Assembly: GCA_040217575.1 (NCBI GenBank) | Contig: JAVJPW010000002.1 | Location: 744,001 to 808,000, forward strand | Origin: Pacificispira sp040217575 | Lineage (GTDB): Bacteria > Pseudomonadota > Alphaproteobacteria > UBA8366 > Aestuariispiraceae | Direction of reading: 5' to 3' | Length of the DNA: 64,000 nucleotides | Shown here: piece by piece, positions 1 to 8,636 of the stretch | Layout of the letters: each line of letters opens with the position of its first letter | How positions within the stretch are numbered: position 1 is the stretch's first letter | The notes under the pieces: model-generated | Seen by the model: only the letters and a program-made list of their open reading frames with translations | The model's database searches: none | Told to the model about the DNA's origin: nothing | Made by a program: the position numbers and the translations under genes

Positions 1-2
1 AT

Positions 3-842
3 ACATCGTCATTTGCGCAAAGTGGGGATCTGAAGATCCATTGCAGGCTCTTTGGCCAGTCTGGGAAGACACCGATCGTAATTGTGCACGGCTTGTCTTA
101 CTTCTCATACGATTGGATTGAGGTCGCTGAAATGCTTTCTTCGGAGCGCGAAGTGGTAGCGATAGATATGCGAGGATTTGGGGAGTCGGATTGGAGTAAG
201 GATGGAAGTTATTCAATTAAGGAGAATTCAGCGGACATTGTTAGTGTTCTAGATCATTTTGAATGGAGTAGAGCGATCCTTTTGGGGCACTCCCTGGGAG
301 GAAGGTATACGACATATTGTGCAGCGAAAAACCCGAACCGAGTGAGTGCGGCAATCTCGGTTGACTCTGCCCCAGCCCAGGCGCCGGAGGGCTCGGCCCG
401 CGTTGCGGAGATTGTTGGGATGACACCACAGTGCTTCACGTCAATTGAAGAAGCGATGGAATATTATTCGATTGATCCGCACACATCAGAAAGTCTGCGG
501 GAACGTCCGCGCTTCGAGGCCTATCTTAAGTCGGTGCCTAGTGGATTTGCAGTAAAGAGAGATCCGCTATTCCACGAGAAATTTAGGAAGATCCATGAGA
601 CCGGAATCCGACCTAAGCCGCCGGTTGATATGTGGGAAATTTACGCCGAGGTTCAATGTCCCATGCTGATGCTTCGAGGGACCGAGTCAGATATGGTTTC
701 CTCGAAAATTGCATCAGACGTTCGTGACAGGTTACCAGGGATAAAGTTGGTTGAGATTCAGGCATCGCACCACATCGCGGGTGATAATCCGGTCGCTTTG
801 AAAAATGCCGTAACGGAATTTCTAGCCGAGAACGAACTATAG
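3..842 (+). CDS. Alpha/beta hydrolase, 5' end outside window
   Basis: The reading frame is open to the left edge of the window, so the gene starts upstream; a GTG at 84 is internal because the frame before it already encodes hydrolase-like sequence. Visible motifs are the oxyanion-hole HGL near base 84, the nucleophile elbow GHSLGG near base 285 (serine nucleophile) and a C-terminal ASHHIAGDNP segment carrying the catalytic histidine. This is a cytoplasmic esterase/C-C hydrolase-type fold with no signal peptide in the visible part. The substrate cannot be read; the neighbouring hpaH/hpaI genes make a ring-cleavage-product or ester hydrolase plausible, which is inference only. Confidence 0.85.
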   Translation, partial: TSSFAQSGDLKIHCRLFGQSGKTPIVIVHGLSYFSYDWIEVAEMLSSEREVVAIDMRGFGESDWSKDGSYSIKENSADIVSVLDHFEWSRAILLGHSLGGRYTTYCAAKNPNRVSAAISVDSAPAQAPEGSARVAEIVGMTPQCFTSIEEAMEYYSIDPHTSESLRERPRFEAYLKSVPSGFAVKRDPLFHEKFRKIHETGIRPKPPVDMWEIYAEVQCPMLMLRGTESDMVSSKIASDVRDRLPGIKLVEIQASHHIAGDNPVALKNAVTEFLAENEL

Positions 843-966
843 CGACCCGTTAACGTACTTCCTAGTCAATCGAAGCATTCCGACAGAATCCGCCGCATGT
901 GGGGACAAGTGTCCTGCGCGCATTGGTGGAAGTTTTGGTTGTTGGAAAACATCAAGGTTAACAGTT

Positions 967-2013
967 ATGACCCGCAAGTATCTTTCAACCGTTCGAATGT
1001 CCGATATCAGGGACGCTTATTTTGCAGGGAAAGCAGGTATCAAGATCCGGCTTCCCGGCCTCTTAGCCGCCACGGTGGTTGCCGTAGCATCTCAATTTCT
1101 CGCCCATCACTATAGTGCACCGGTAATGCTATTTGCCTTGTTACTCGGCATGGCGATGTACTTTCTGTACGAAGAGGGAGTATGCAGATCCGGTATCCAA
1201 TTTACTTCGTCATGGGTGCTAAAGTTTGGTGTCGCTCTCTTGGGATTCGGAATTTCGTATGAGGAACTAACCCTGATCGGTTGGCCGGTCGTCTGTCTAG
1301 TGCTCGGTGCGGTGCTCATGACCATCCTTGCAGGACCGCTGTTTTCGCGATTGTTTGGCTATGATCATCGGTTAGGAGTGTTGACGGCGGGGGCCGTCGC
1401 AATTTGCGGAGCTTCGGCGGCCTTAGCGATATCCTCTGTCTTACCCAAATCGAAAATGGCGGAGCGTGATACCGCGTTTACTGTTGTCCTAGTTACGACG
1501 CTCAGCACCGTTGCCATGATTGCCTATCCCATCCTCGCGTTTCTGTTTAACTTCGACGGCTTCTATGCGGGTGTGTTTTTTGGAGCGACCATCCATGATG
1601 TCGCGCAAGTAGTCGGTGCAGGATACAGCGTGTCTGAAGAGGCCGGTGACACATCGACGATCGTTAAGCTACTACGTGTTTCCATGCTGATACCCGTTGT
1701 TGTGCTCGTGCCGCTCTTGTTTTTCCCGGTATCAGACGACGGATCGAGAAAGCTGCCATCGATTCCACTGTTTGTAATTGGATTCGTGATTTCAGTGGTT
1801 CTGGGAAACACGGTGTTCCACAACACTCATATCAACGATGTTCTTCTCGACACAGCTCGTTGGTGCCTTGTGATTTCGATAGCTGCCATTGGAATGAAAA
1901 CATCGCTTAAGGCTCTTCGAGGGATTGGCGCAAAAGCGATCGGGCTTGTGATCGTTGAAACTGTGTTCCTAGCCGTGCTTGTGTTGTGTGTTTTGTTTTC
2001 TGGTCTCGTGTAA
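967..2013 (+). CDS. YeiH family (UPF0324) putative sulfate exporter
   Basis: A 348-aa polytopic membrane protein with about ten hydrophobic segments. The segment around residues 130-160 (GVLTAGAVAICGASAALA) is the characteristic signature of the YeiH/UPF0324 family, and the length matches. Family members are annotated as putative sulfate exporters, mainly from context with sulfonate degradation; the substrate is not proven. The start is the ATG at 967 with a weak AAGG upstream. It lies between the hydrolase and the convergent GntR regulator gene, and no sulfonate gene is visible beside it, so the transported substrate here is open. Confidence 0.85.
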   Translation: MTRKYLSTVRMSDIRDAYFAGKAGIKIRLPGLLAATVVAVASQFLAHHYSAPVMLFALLLGMAMYFLYEEGVCRSGIQFTSSWVLKFGVALLGFGISYEELTLIGWPVVCLVLGAVLMTILAGPLFSRLFGYDHRLGVLTAGAVAICGASAALAISSVLPKSKMAERDTAFTVVLVTTLSTVAMIAYPILAFLFNFDGFYAGVFFGATIHDVAQVVGAGYSVSEEAGDTSTIVKLLRVSMLIPVVVLVPLLFFPVSDDGSRKLPSIPLFVIGFVISVVLGNTVFHNTHINDVLLDTARWCLVISIAAIGMKTSLKALRGIGAKAIGLVIVETVFLAVLVLCVLFSGLV

Positions 2014-2126
2014 GCAACCCTTTGCATCCAAGCGCAATATGAAATCGGCGCCTGTCCCAATTACAAGAGTTTGGAGAGCTAGGCGTCCGCTAGTCGGAGG
2101 CCGAAGATGTGCTCAAACTGCTATCT

Positions 2127-2825
2127 CTAATATGGAGAGTTTTGTGAACTTGCCGCAGCGTTGGCCTCTTGTTCAGAGAGATGATTTTCCACGGCATCGG
2201 TTGTTCGCTTAAGGTGAACTTCAATCAGCGCTGCCGCCTTATCGGCATCACGCGATAGGGCGGCATTCATGAGAGCTCGGTGTTCTTCGATAGACTTTCT
2301 TGATTTACGAGTTCGGATGCGTGACAGACGACGGTATCTTTCGTGGTGATCAAAGACGAGAGATCTCATGTCAGTGAGCCATTCCGAGTCGCACGCACTA
2401 ACCAAAGCGTCGTGAAACAGCCGATTCCTGTGCTCGAGTGCGGTGAAATAGTCATCTTCTGAAGACTTGGCACCTTCAGCAATTTCTAGCCGATGGAAAG
2501 TCGTGATAACCCGGTCCTCCCACTCTTCCTTACCTTTGGCAATTGAAGCCTTTAAAGCCTCTACTTCCAAGAGTCTGCGAAGCTCCCCGATATCTTTTGC
2601 ATCCTTGAGGGAAAGAGGAACGACGCGAAATCCTTTCTGTCCTTCTTGTTTGACTAGCTTATCACTCGCGAGCCGCGCTAAGGCTTCCCTTATCGGGGCT
2701 GCGCTCAATCCATACCGTTGCTGAAGGATCTGACCGCGCAACCGCATCCCTGGTGCCAGTGCGCCAGAAACAATTTCTTCGCGAATCAGGTTGTAGGCGT
2801 GTTCCGATAGAGTCTTGGCTTCCAA
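2127..2825 (-). CDS. GntR family regulator, FCD (FadR-type) subfamily
   Basis: A 232-aa protein with an N-terminal winged helix-turn-helix (about residues 5-70: LIREEIVSGALAPGMRL, APIREALARLASDKLV) and an all-helical C-terminal FCD ligand domain (about 85-215). FCD regulators usually repress nearby catabolic operons and release DNA on binding a carboxylic-acid effector, often with a metal ion held by Asp/His residues. It is divergent from the hpaH-hpaI operon across a 188-bp AT-rich region that holds a good promoter overlapped by TTTCGA/TCGAAA half-sites. I infer that it controls that operon and its own transcription. Confidence 0.9.
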   Translation of the reverse strand: MEAKTLSEHAYNLIREEIVSGALAPGMRLRGQILQQRYGLSAAPIREALARLASDKLVKQEGQKGFRVVPLSLKDAKDIGELRRLLEVEALKASIAKGKEEWEDRVITTFHRLEIAEGAKSSEDDYFTALEHRNRLFHDALVSACDSEWLTDMRSLVFDHHERYRRLSRIRTRKSRKSIEEHRALMNAALSRDADKAAALIEVHLKRTTDAVENHLSEQEANAAASSQNSPY

Positions 2826-2919
2826 GTTTAATCCTGTGTGTTTGTGGCAACTCTGTGCGTGCAGCTGCGATCATAGTCTTCACGCCTGCCTCGAGTAAAT
2901 TCGAAAAACGTGAAATTGA

Positions 2920-2961
2920 TTGACACGGTAGAAATTTCGAAAATATTATAAAATATCGAAA
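2920..2961 (+). promoter_or_regulatory. Promoter of the hpaH operon with likely GntR operator
   Basis: TTGACA at 2920-2925 and TATTAT at 2944-2949 are separated by 18 nt and face the hydratase gene. The half-sites TTTCGA (2935-2940) and TCGAAA (2956-2961) form an interrupted palindrome across the -10 element, and further TCGAAAA copies lie close by (near 2901). A repressor bound here would block the promoter; assigning the divergent GntR protein is inference. Confidence 0.55.
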
Positions 2962-3013
2962 ATAACTGAAACGAACTCCATCGTTTCGAGATTTACGCAG
3001 GAGGATTTGGATA

Positions 3014-3796
3014 GTGCTGACGGACGAGCAGAGAGCTAGTGCGGTCAAAATGCTTAGAGATGCGCAGGCTAGCAAAGTCCCTTGCGTGCAACTCTCGAAG
3101 ACCTTTCCGGAGATCGAGATCGCAGACTCCTACGCTATTTCATCTATGCTTGCTGACGACAGAATAGCGACAGGCGCGAAAGTAGTCGGGCACAAAATCG
3201 GCCTCACATCAAAAGCCATGCAAGCATCTAGCCAGATTGATGAACCAGACTACGGGTATTTGTTTGATGATATGGTCTTGGCGGATGGCGCGGAGGTGAA
3301 ATGGGAAGACTTCTGTATTCCACGAGTGGAACCTGAACTCACCTTCATCTTGAAAGCGCCACTGAAGGGACCTGGAGTGGGACTGGTGGATGTCCTCAGG
3401 GCGACGGATTACGTTGTGCCGTCGATTGAGATCATTGACGCCCGCGTGCAAAATCCGCGTGCGATCTTCGACACCGTTGCAGATAACGGCGCTGCCGCAA
3501 AAATCGTTCTTGGGGGACGACCGGTGAAACCCGACGAGGTCGACTTGCGATGGGTCGGAGCCGCGTTCTACCGCAATTCTGTAATTGAAGAAACAGGACT
3601 TGCATCCGGCGTCTTGGGGCACCCTGCAATGGCTGTCGCCTGGCTTGCCAATAAACTGGCACCTTTCGATGTTACTTTGGAGCCAGGTCACATGATGTTG
3701 TCAGGCTCATTTACACGGCCGGTATGGGCGGCGAAAGGCGATACCTTGCACGCTGATTTCGGTGAGCTTGGAAATGTGTCGGTTCAGTTCACGTAG
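3014..3796 (+). CDS. hpaH: 2-oxo-hept-4-ene-1,7-dioate hydratase (HpaH/HpcG type)
   Basis: A 260-aa member of the 2-keto-4-pentenoate hydratase branch of the FAH superfamily. The GTG start is chosen because GCAGGAGG sits 8 nt upstream. The segment VVGHKIGLTSKAM (near residue 60) and the metal-binding E-x-E in PRVEPELTF (near residue 105) are typical. The enzyme adds water to 2-oxo-heptenedioate in homoprotocatechuate meta-cleavage, giving the substrate for the aldolase HpaI encoded 6 nt downstream. No ring-cleavage dioxygenase, isomerase or decarboxylase gene is present in the window, so the true substrate may be a related 2-oxo-dienoic acid. Confidence 0.85.
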   Translation: MLTDEQRASAVKMLRDAQASKVPCVQLSKTFPEIEIADSYAISSMLADDRIATGAKVVGHKIGLTSKAMQASSQIDEPDYGYLFDDMVLADGAEVKWEDFCIPRVEPELTFILKAPLKGPGVGLVDVLRATDYVVPSIEIIDARVQNPRAIFDTVADNGAAAKIVLGGRPVKPDEVDLRWVGAAFYRNSVIEETGLASGVLGHPAMAVAWLANKLAPFDVTLEPGHMMLSGSFTRPVWAAKGDTLHADFGELGNVSVQFT

Positions 3797-3802
3797 GTTG
3801 AC

Positions 3803-4567
3803 ATGACCAATACAACGAACAACTTTAAGGCGTCGCTGCATCGCGGAGACGTGCAAATTGGGCTCTGGTGCTCATTGTGCAGCGAGATCGCTGCAGAAGC
3901 ATTGAGCCTTGTTGGGTTTGACTGGCTGTTGTTCGATTCGGAACACAGCCCGGTCGAGGTTTCTGGGCTTGCACCGTTGCTGCGGGCAGCTAGTGGTACC
4001 AATACCAGTTTGGCGGTCCGACCCGCCTGGAACGATCAAACGCTGATTAAGCGTACGCTTGATATCGGCGCGCAAAATCTTCTCCTGCCATTTGTTCAGA
4101 CTGCGGACGAGGCGAAGCAGGCCGTTTCGAGCTGCCGGTATCCTCCTGAAGGAATCAGGGGAGTTGCGGGTGCTACACGCGCAAGCAAGTATGGTTTTGA
4201 CAAATCCTACTTCTCGACCGCAAACGACGATGTTTGCATTTTGGTACAAATTGAAACCACGCAAGCAATTGAAGCTCTACCGGAGATTGCGTCTGTGTCA
4301 GGGGTGGATGGCGTGTTTGTCGGCCCCTCGGATCTTGCCGCCTCGATGGGGTTCTTGGGCAATCCATCCGCACCACCAGTCCAAAATGCTATTCAGGGCG
4401 CAGTTGGAGCCATTAAGAAGGCTGGGAAGGCGCCCGGAATTCTTGCGCCGTCAGTAGATGAGGCGAAGCGGTATCTAGAATGGGGATATCAGTTCGTAGC
4501 CTGTGGCGTTGATGTTCGGCTACTTACGAATGCGGCAAGCACTCTCAACAGCACATTTAGAACTTAG
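3803..4567 (+). CDS. hpaI: 4-hydroxy-2-oxoheptanedioate aldolase (HpcH/HpaI family)
   Basis: A 254-aa class II pyruvate aldolase. Visible family marks are GLWCSLCSEIAAE near the N terminus, the FDSEHSP segment, the arginine in AVRPAW, the metal-binding glutamate in LVQIETTQA and the aspartate in DGVFVGPSDLAASMG. It would split 4-hydroxy-2-oxo-heptanedioate into pyruvate and succinate semialdehyde. It starts 6 nt after the hydratase, so the two are one operon. The mmsA-type aldehyde dehydrogenase encoded convergently could take the semialdehyde product, though that link is inferred. Confidence 0.88.
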   Translation: MTNTTNNFKASLHRGDVQIGLWCSLCSEIAAEALSLVGFDWLLFDSEHSPVEVSGLAPLLRAASGTNTSLAVRPAWNDQTLIKRTLDIGAQNLLLPFVQTADEAKQAVSSCRYPPEGIRGVAGATRASKYGFDKSYFSTANDDVCILVQIETTQAIEALPEIASVSGVDGVFVGPSDLAASMGFLGNPSAPPVQNAIQGAVGAIKKAGKAPGILAPSVDEAKRYLEWGYQFVACGVDVRLLTNAASTLNSTFRT

Positions 4568-4580
4568 TCTGCAGCTGATT

Positions 4581-5252
4581 GTGCAAACTCCGCAGAAAAT
4601 CGAAGTAGGACCGTTCTATGTGGACGTTTGGCCAGAACACAAACAACCCGTCCCTCTAGAACAAGCCGTGTGTTACGTCGTGTTCGATGACAATGATCGA
4701 ATTTCGGGCCCATTGATCGAAAGACTTCTTGCGGTGGAAGCGCAGCTTCGTGCGGTTCAACCGCCAGACTGGCTGGGTGGCGGCGGAATAAAGATACGCG
4801 ATATCTCCGAATGGGACAGTCCGTCTCTACGCTTGTTGAATGAGAGGGCGCTGGAACTTTATCGCAGGGTCCGGGGTAACGACTCCGCGGTGATTGACGA
4901 CATGCGGGCAAATGTAACACGGGAAGGGGAATACATCGGGCCGCATGCACATCACGGAACTAAAGCAAGTCTCGTCTACCACCTGTTGCCTCCGCCAATG
5001 AGTGAAACCTCAAAGTTTGACGGTTCGTTGGGACTTTGCGATCCGCGACTGTCGCGGTGCTGCCCCGTCGAGAATAGACGCGCGACATCACAGATCTATC
5101 CGCCAATGAACCCTGGGTGCATGGTGATATTCCCCAGTTTTGTGTCGCACTATGTAACGCCATTCATTGGAACCGAGCCGCGAATAAGTATCGCATGGAA
5201 CATTGACGATACGGAACTCCCAGGAAGACCGACCGATGTACCATTACTTTGA
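4581..5252 (+). CDS. Putative 2OG-Fe(II) oxygenase
   Basis: About 223 aa from the GTG at 4581; the frame is also open from a GTG at 4503, but that would overlap hpaI by 65 nt. The residues fit the double-stranded beta-helix iron/2-oxoglutarate fold: an HAHHGTKASLVYHLL strand near residue 120, and near the C terminus a CMVIFPSFVSHYVTP strand with the distal histidine, followed by RISIAWN with the 2OG-binding arginine. It resembles the putative 2OG-Fe(II) oxygenase family of phage and proteobacterial proteins. It is the third gene of the hpaH-hpaI operon and its substrate is unknown. Confidence 0.6.
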   Translation: MQTPQKIEVGPFYVDVWPEHKQPVPLEQAVCYVVFDDNDRISGPLIERLLAVEAQLRAVQPPDWLGGGGIKIRDISEWDSPSLRLLNERALELYRRVRGNDSAVIDDMRANVTREGEYIGPHAHHGTKASLVYHLLPPPMSETSKFDGSLGLCDPRLSRCCPVENRRATSQIYPPMNPGCMVIFPSFVSHYVTPFIGTEPRISIAWNIDDTELPGRPTDVPLL

Positions 5253-5807
5253 TTGGCAATGCCACGGCAGTTGGTCATCTGTTTTCAGCCCGTTGCTCTT
5301 ACTTGGCTTTTTCCTGTCGAACTTCCTCGTGCGGGGCGTAGACGTCCTGTCCCCGCTAACTTGCTGGGGTGTGAGTGGTTGTTTCTGTCATTCACACCCC
5401 AAGCCTTTTCCTTCATGAGAAGCCGGCGATCGAATGGTCCGTTTACTACGTCGATTGGGGCTAAGAGGCTAGGTATTTATGGGTGTGATTAGTTATTTCT
5501 TGGCAAAATTAGTAGCTAGCAAATATCCGATGCGTTGGTTTCGATGAAAGGCAAGCTCAAGGATTAGGTTTTAAGTTTTGCGCACCCCTGTTACTCCCAA
5601 ACTTGTTGGGGACATCTTCGGCTTCTTTTGGATCAGGAGATGTCCCCATTCTTTCAAAATACTTGAGACGCGGAATTCCAAGAGCGCACATTCGGGCAGT
5701 CAGTATGCTCTAGCGGAAAGACTTTGGCGCAGCCGCAGAAATGAAGCGACCGCGCCTAAGCTTCTCCAGTTATGTGAAAGAGGTGTTAGCCTAGAACATC
5801 AACAGCA
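5253..5807. other. Convergent intergenic region without a convincing gene
   Basis: A 555-bp gap between the 3' ends of the oxygenase gene and mmsA. Only short frames with no ribosome site or recognisable protein occur. The one notable item is the stem-loop at 5608-5647, described separately. Confidence 0.6.
5608..5647. terminator. Stem-loop between convergent genes
   Basis: GGGGACATCT at 5608-5617 and AGATGTCCCC at 5638-5647 form a perfect 10-bp stem around a 20-nt loop, followed by ATTCTTTC. The left arm can pair instead with CCCAA just upstream (CCCAA-N5-TTGGG), so two exclusive folds are possible. The lack of a clear T-run makes it an imperfect intrinsic terminator. Confidence 0.4.
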
Positions 5808-7310
5808 TTAGCCCAATGTGGGCATTACAAACTCAGGATCCGTACGCATGCCCGTTGGCCAGCGAGTTGTTGTCGTTTTGATGCGGGTATAGAAACGAAC
5901 GCCTTCCATTCCGTGCATTGCGTGGTCGCCAAAGATCGACGCCTTCCATCCACCAAAACTGTGATAGGCCATTGGAACAGGAATTGGTACGTTGATGCCG
6001 ACCATTCCGACCTCAATATCCTGTGCAAAATTGCGTGCCACATCACCGTCTCTGGTGAATACTGCAACACCATTTGCGAAATCATGGCGGTGAATCAAAT
6101 CAACTGCATCTTGGTAGGAGTCTCGGCGCACTACCGAGAGCACCGGTCCGAAGATCTCTTCTCGCCAGATCGACATGCTTGGTTCTACATGATCGATTAG
6201 TGTGCCGCCGATAAAGTAACCATCCTCGTATCCCTGCATTGATTGTGAGAAGTTCCGGCCGTCGACGACAAGCTTGCATCCTTCGATCTCACCGGAATCG
6301 ATGTAGCCGCGCACCTTTTTCAAGTGCTCTGCTGTGACGAGCGGACCCATTTCGCTGCTGGCGTCCGTTGAAGGACCAATTTTTAGCGCCTCGATTTTTG
6401 GTGCTAGGGTTTCGACCAGTCTGTTAGCAACCGCTTCGGTCACAGGTACGGCGACGGAGATCGCCATGCAACGTTCTCCGGCGGATCCGAACGCGGCGCC
6501 CATCAGTGCGTTCGCGGCCATTTCGAGATCGGCGTCCGGCATTATCACCATGTGGTTCTTCGCCCCGCCAAGTGCTTGCACACGCTTTCCTTGTGCCGAA
6601 GCAGTTTGATGGATGTATTTGGCGATTGGCGTTGATCCCACAAAGCTTATCGCTTTTACTTCCGGATGGTATAGAAGTGCATCCACAGCCTCCTTTCCGC
6701 CTTGGATAACGTTAAAGACACCCTCGGGCAGTCCAGCTTCCGCAAGCCATGCCGCTAATAAAAGCGACGCTGACGGAACTCGCTCTGATGGCTTCAAAAC
6801 GAACGTGTTCCCGCAGGCGAGCGCTACCGGGAACATCCACATCGGTACCATTGCAGGAAAGTTAAACGGGGTGATCCCAGCGACAACGCCTAGTGATTGG
6901 CGCATAGCATAACAATCGATACCTGTGCCGGCGTTCTCAGAGAAATCACCTTTCAGCAGGGTTGGCGCGCTGACTGCAAACTCGACAACCTCGATGCCGC
7001 GCGTGACTTCACCCAGGGCATCTTCGTGAGTTTTACCGTGTTCTGCAGAGATGGCACGCGCCAGGGTTTCGGCTCGTTCCCAAAGAATCGCTTTGAAGCG
7101 ATCCAGAATACGCGCGCGGCGAAGTGATGGAGTCTTGGACCAAGCTGGCCAAGCTGCGTTGGCGTTAGCCACGATCGTATCGACATCCTCTGAAACTCCG
7201 AGTCTAACAGAGTAGCTGCTGGTACCTGTCGCTGGATTGAACACGGGTTGCCGAGCCGTTGAGACTCCGTCGTAGCTTTGGTTATTCGTAAAATGGGAAA
7301 TGTCGCTCAT
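5808..7310 (-). CDS. mmsA: CoA-acylating methylmalonate-semialdehyde dehydrogenase family
   Basis: A 500-aa aldehyde dehydrogenase of the MmsA branch. The ATG at 7310 is preferred over an upstream one at 7391 because GGAGGA lies just before it and the MSDISHFTNN start fits the family. Marks include the cofactor-binding FNFPAMVPMWMFPVAL stretch, the Gly-rich SFVGSTPIAKYI, and the catalytic cysteine in GSAGERCMAIS. MmsA enzymes oxidise methylmalonate or malonate semialdehyde to propionyl- or acetyl-CoA with NAD and CoA. It is divergent from a LysR gene that probably regulates it. Succinate semialdehyde from the hpaHI pathway is a possible alternative substrate. Confidence 0.88.
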   Translation of the reverse strand: MSDISHFTNNQSYDGVSTARQPVFNPATGTSSYSVRLGVSEDVDTIVANANAAWPAWSKTPSLRRARILDRFKAILWERAETLARAISAEHGKTHEDALGEVTRGIEVVEFAVSAPTLLKGDFSENAGTGIDCYAMRQSLGVVAGITPFNFPAMVPMWMFPVALACGNTFVLKPSERVPSASLLLAAWLAEAGLPEGVFNVIQGGKEAVDALLYHPEVKAISFVGSTPIAKYIHQTASAQGKRVQALGGAKNHMVIMPDADLEMAANALMGAAFGSAGERCMAISVAVPVTEAVANRLVETLAPKIEALKIGPSTDASSEMGPLVTAEHLKKVRGYIDSGEIEGCKLVVDGRNFSQSMQGYEDGYFIGGTLIDHVEPSMSIWREEIFGPVLSVVRRDSYQDAVDLIHRHDFANGVAVFTRDGDVARNFAQDIEVGMVGINVPIPVPMAYHSFGGWKASIFGDHAMHGMEGVRFYTRIKTTTTRWPTGMRTDPEFVMPTLG

Positions 7311-7355
7311 TGGTCTCCTCCATGAATTGCGGCGACCTTGTCGTAACAATTTTTG

Positions 7356-7375
7356 CAATTCAACATAATGAATTG
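7356..7375. promoter_or_regulatory. LysR-type operator between mmsA and lysR
   Basis: CAATTC-N8-GAATTG is a perfect 6-bp-arm palindrome in the 83-bp divergent spacer. Size and layout fit a LysR recognition box between a regulator and its divergent target. The regulator assignment is inferred from position. Confidence 0.5.
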
Positions 7376-7393
7376 GATATCTGATATGCATTT

Positions 7394-8269
7394 ATGTATA
7401 TTAAAACTATGAACTGGGATGATTGTCGCGTTTTCCTTTCGGTTGCACGCAGTGGTCGGATGTTGACAGCCGCGCGCTCCCTCGGCTCCACGCAAGCGAC
7501 GGTTTCTCGGCGGATCAGGGCGCTTGAGGAGGCGCTCGACACGATCCTTTTGGTAAGACGCGCGCATGGTTGCGATCTAACAGATGATGGTCGACTGCTC
7601 TTTGAGAAGCTCGAACGGGCAGAAGTTGAGTTTCTTGGCGCCGCTGAACGTATTTCGAATGCTAGGCAAGGGGTAAGCGGGGTCGTTCGGATTGGCGCGC
7701 CGGACGGTTTTGGAACAGCGTTCCTGGCTCCGAGGCTTCCCGATCTGTCCGCGAAACACCCCAATCTTTCAATTCAGTTGGTACCCATGCCTAGAACTTT
7801 CTCGCTGTCCCAACGCGAGGCAGATATTGCGATTTGCGTTGGGCGCCCAACTGATGGTGCTTTGGTCGTAAGGAAGCTGATGGACTACTCCCTTAGTCTT
7901 TATGCCGCGCCGGCGTATTTGGAGCGTTCACCTCGAATTACGTCGAGTGGCGATCTGTCTGATCATACCTTGGTCTCGTACGTTGATGATCTTATCCCCA
8001 CGCCATCGCTAGATTATGTGAGTGAGTTTACATCGACGTGGGCAAATCGCATAGAAGTTGCGAGCGCATTGGGGCAGCAGGAAATCGTAAGGGCTGCTGG
8101 TGGTATCGGAATTTTGCACGATTTTCTCGTGAAACCGGAGATGGGGCTGGAGAAGGTTCTGCCGGACCTTAGCATTGAGAGAAGTTATTGGATTGTCGTT
8201 CATGAGAACCAACGACATAGTCGGCGAATAAGGGCCGTCTTGGACTTTGTGGTCCAAATTGCAAATTAG
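7394..8269 (+). CDS. LysR family transcriptional regulator
   Basis: 291 aa from the ATG at 7394; an ATG at 7409 (MNWDDCRVFLSVARSG) is equally plausible and gives the more usual LysR N terminus, and neither has a good ribosome site. The N-terminal winged helix-turn-helix covers about residues 6-65 (TAARSLGSTQATVSRRIRAL). A periplasmic-binding-protein-like effector domain follows. It is transcribed away from mmsA, the standard layout for a LysR activator and its target, and is probably autoregulated through the CAATTC palindrome. Confidence 0.88.
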   Translation: MYIKTMNWDDCRVFLSVARSGRMLTAARSLGSTQATVSRRIRALEEALDTILLVRRAHGCDLTDDGRLLFEKLERAEVEFLGAAERISNARQGVSGVVRIGAPDGFGTAFLAPRLPDLSAKHPNLSIQLVPMPRTFSLSQREADIAICVGRPTDGALVVRKLMDYSLSLYAAPAYLERSPRITSSGDLSDHTLVSYVDDLIPTPSLDYVSEFTSTWANRIEVASALGQQEIVRAAGGIGILHDFLVKPEMGLEKVLPDLSIERSYWIVVHENQRHSRRIRAVLDFVVQIAN

Positions 8270-8390
8270 TACGCACCTTTAGGTTCTCTGGATTTTTGCT
8301 AGGCTGATAAGACTTGGATTCGATCGGGTGTCCATTCCTTTCACATTACTGTCCCAGCACTGGTTGAATATACCTCGAAGAACCGAAGAT

Positions 8391-8530
8391 GGCGTTGTCA
8401 CATTAACCGGCTGCTTGTGGTATTGAATTGAGATGCAACGCTCAATCTACCTCCGCCATCGCTTCCACCCGACAATCATTCAATCAGCCGTTCGGCTCTA
8501 CTACCGATACACGTCGAGTTATCGGAATGA
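8391..8530 (+). mobile_element. IS6-family element remnant (5' end only)
   Basis: Starts with the terminal repeat GGCGTTGTCACATTAACCGGC and continues through the first 31 codons of a transposase (MQRSIYLRHRFHPTII) nearly identical to the intact copy at 22934-23623. Similarity stops near 8530, after which an unrelated sequence begins. The rest of the element, including all catalytic residues, is missing. Confidence 0.8.
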
Positions 8531-8636
8531 CGTATGGCCTCGTTTGATCAGGCTGAGTTTTTCACTAGTATTGACTGTTCTCGCTTGGCCTTCAGACGTC
8601 CTTTCATTTCGACAGTCTGAATGATAGCGTCCGCAT

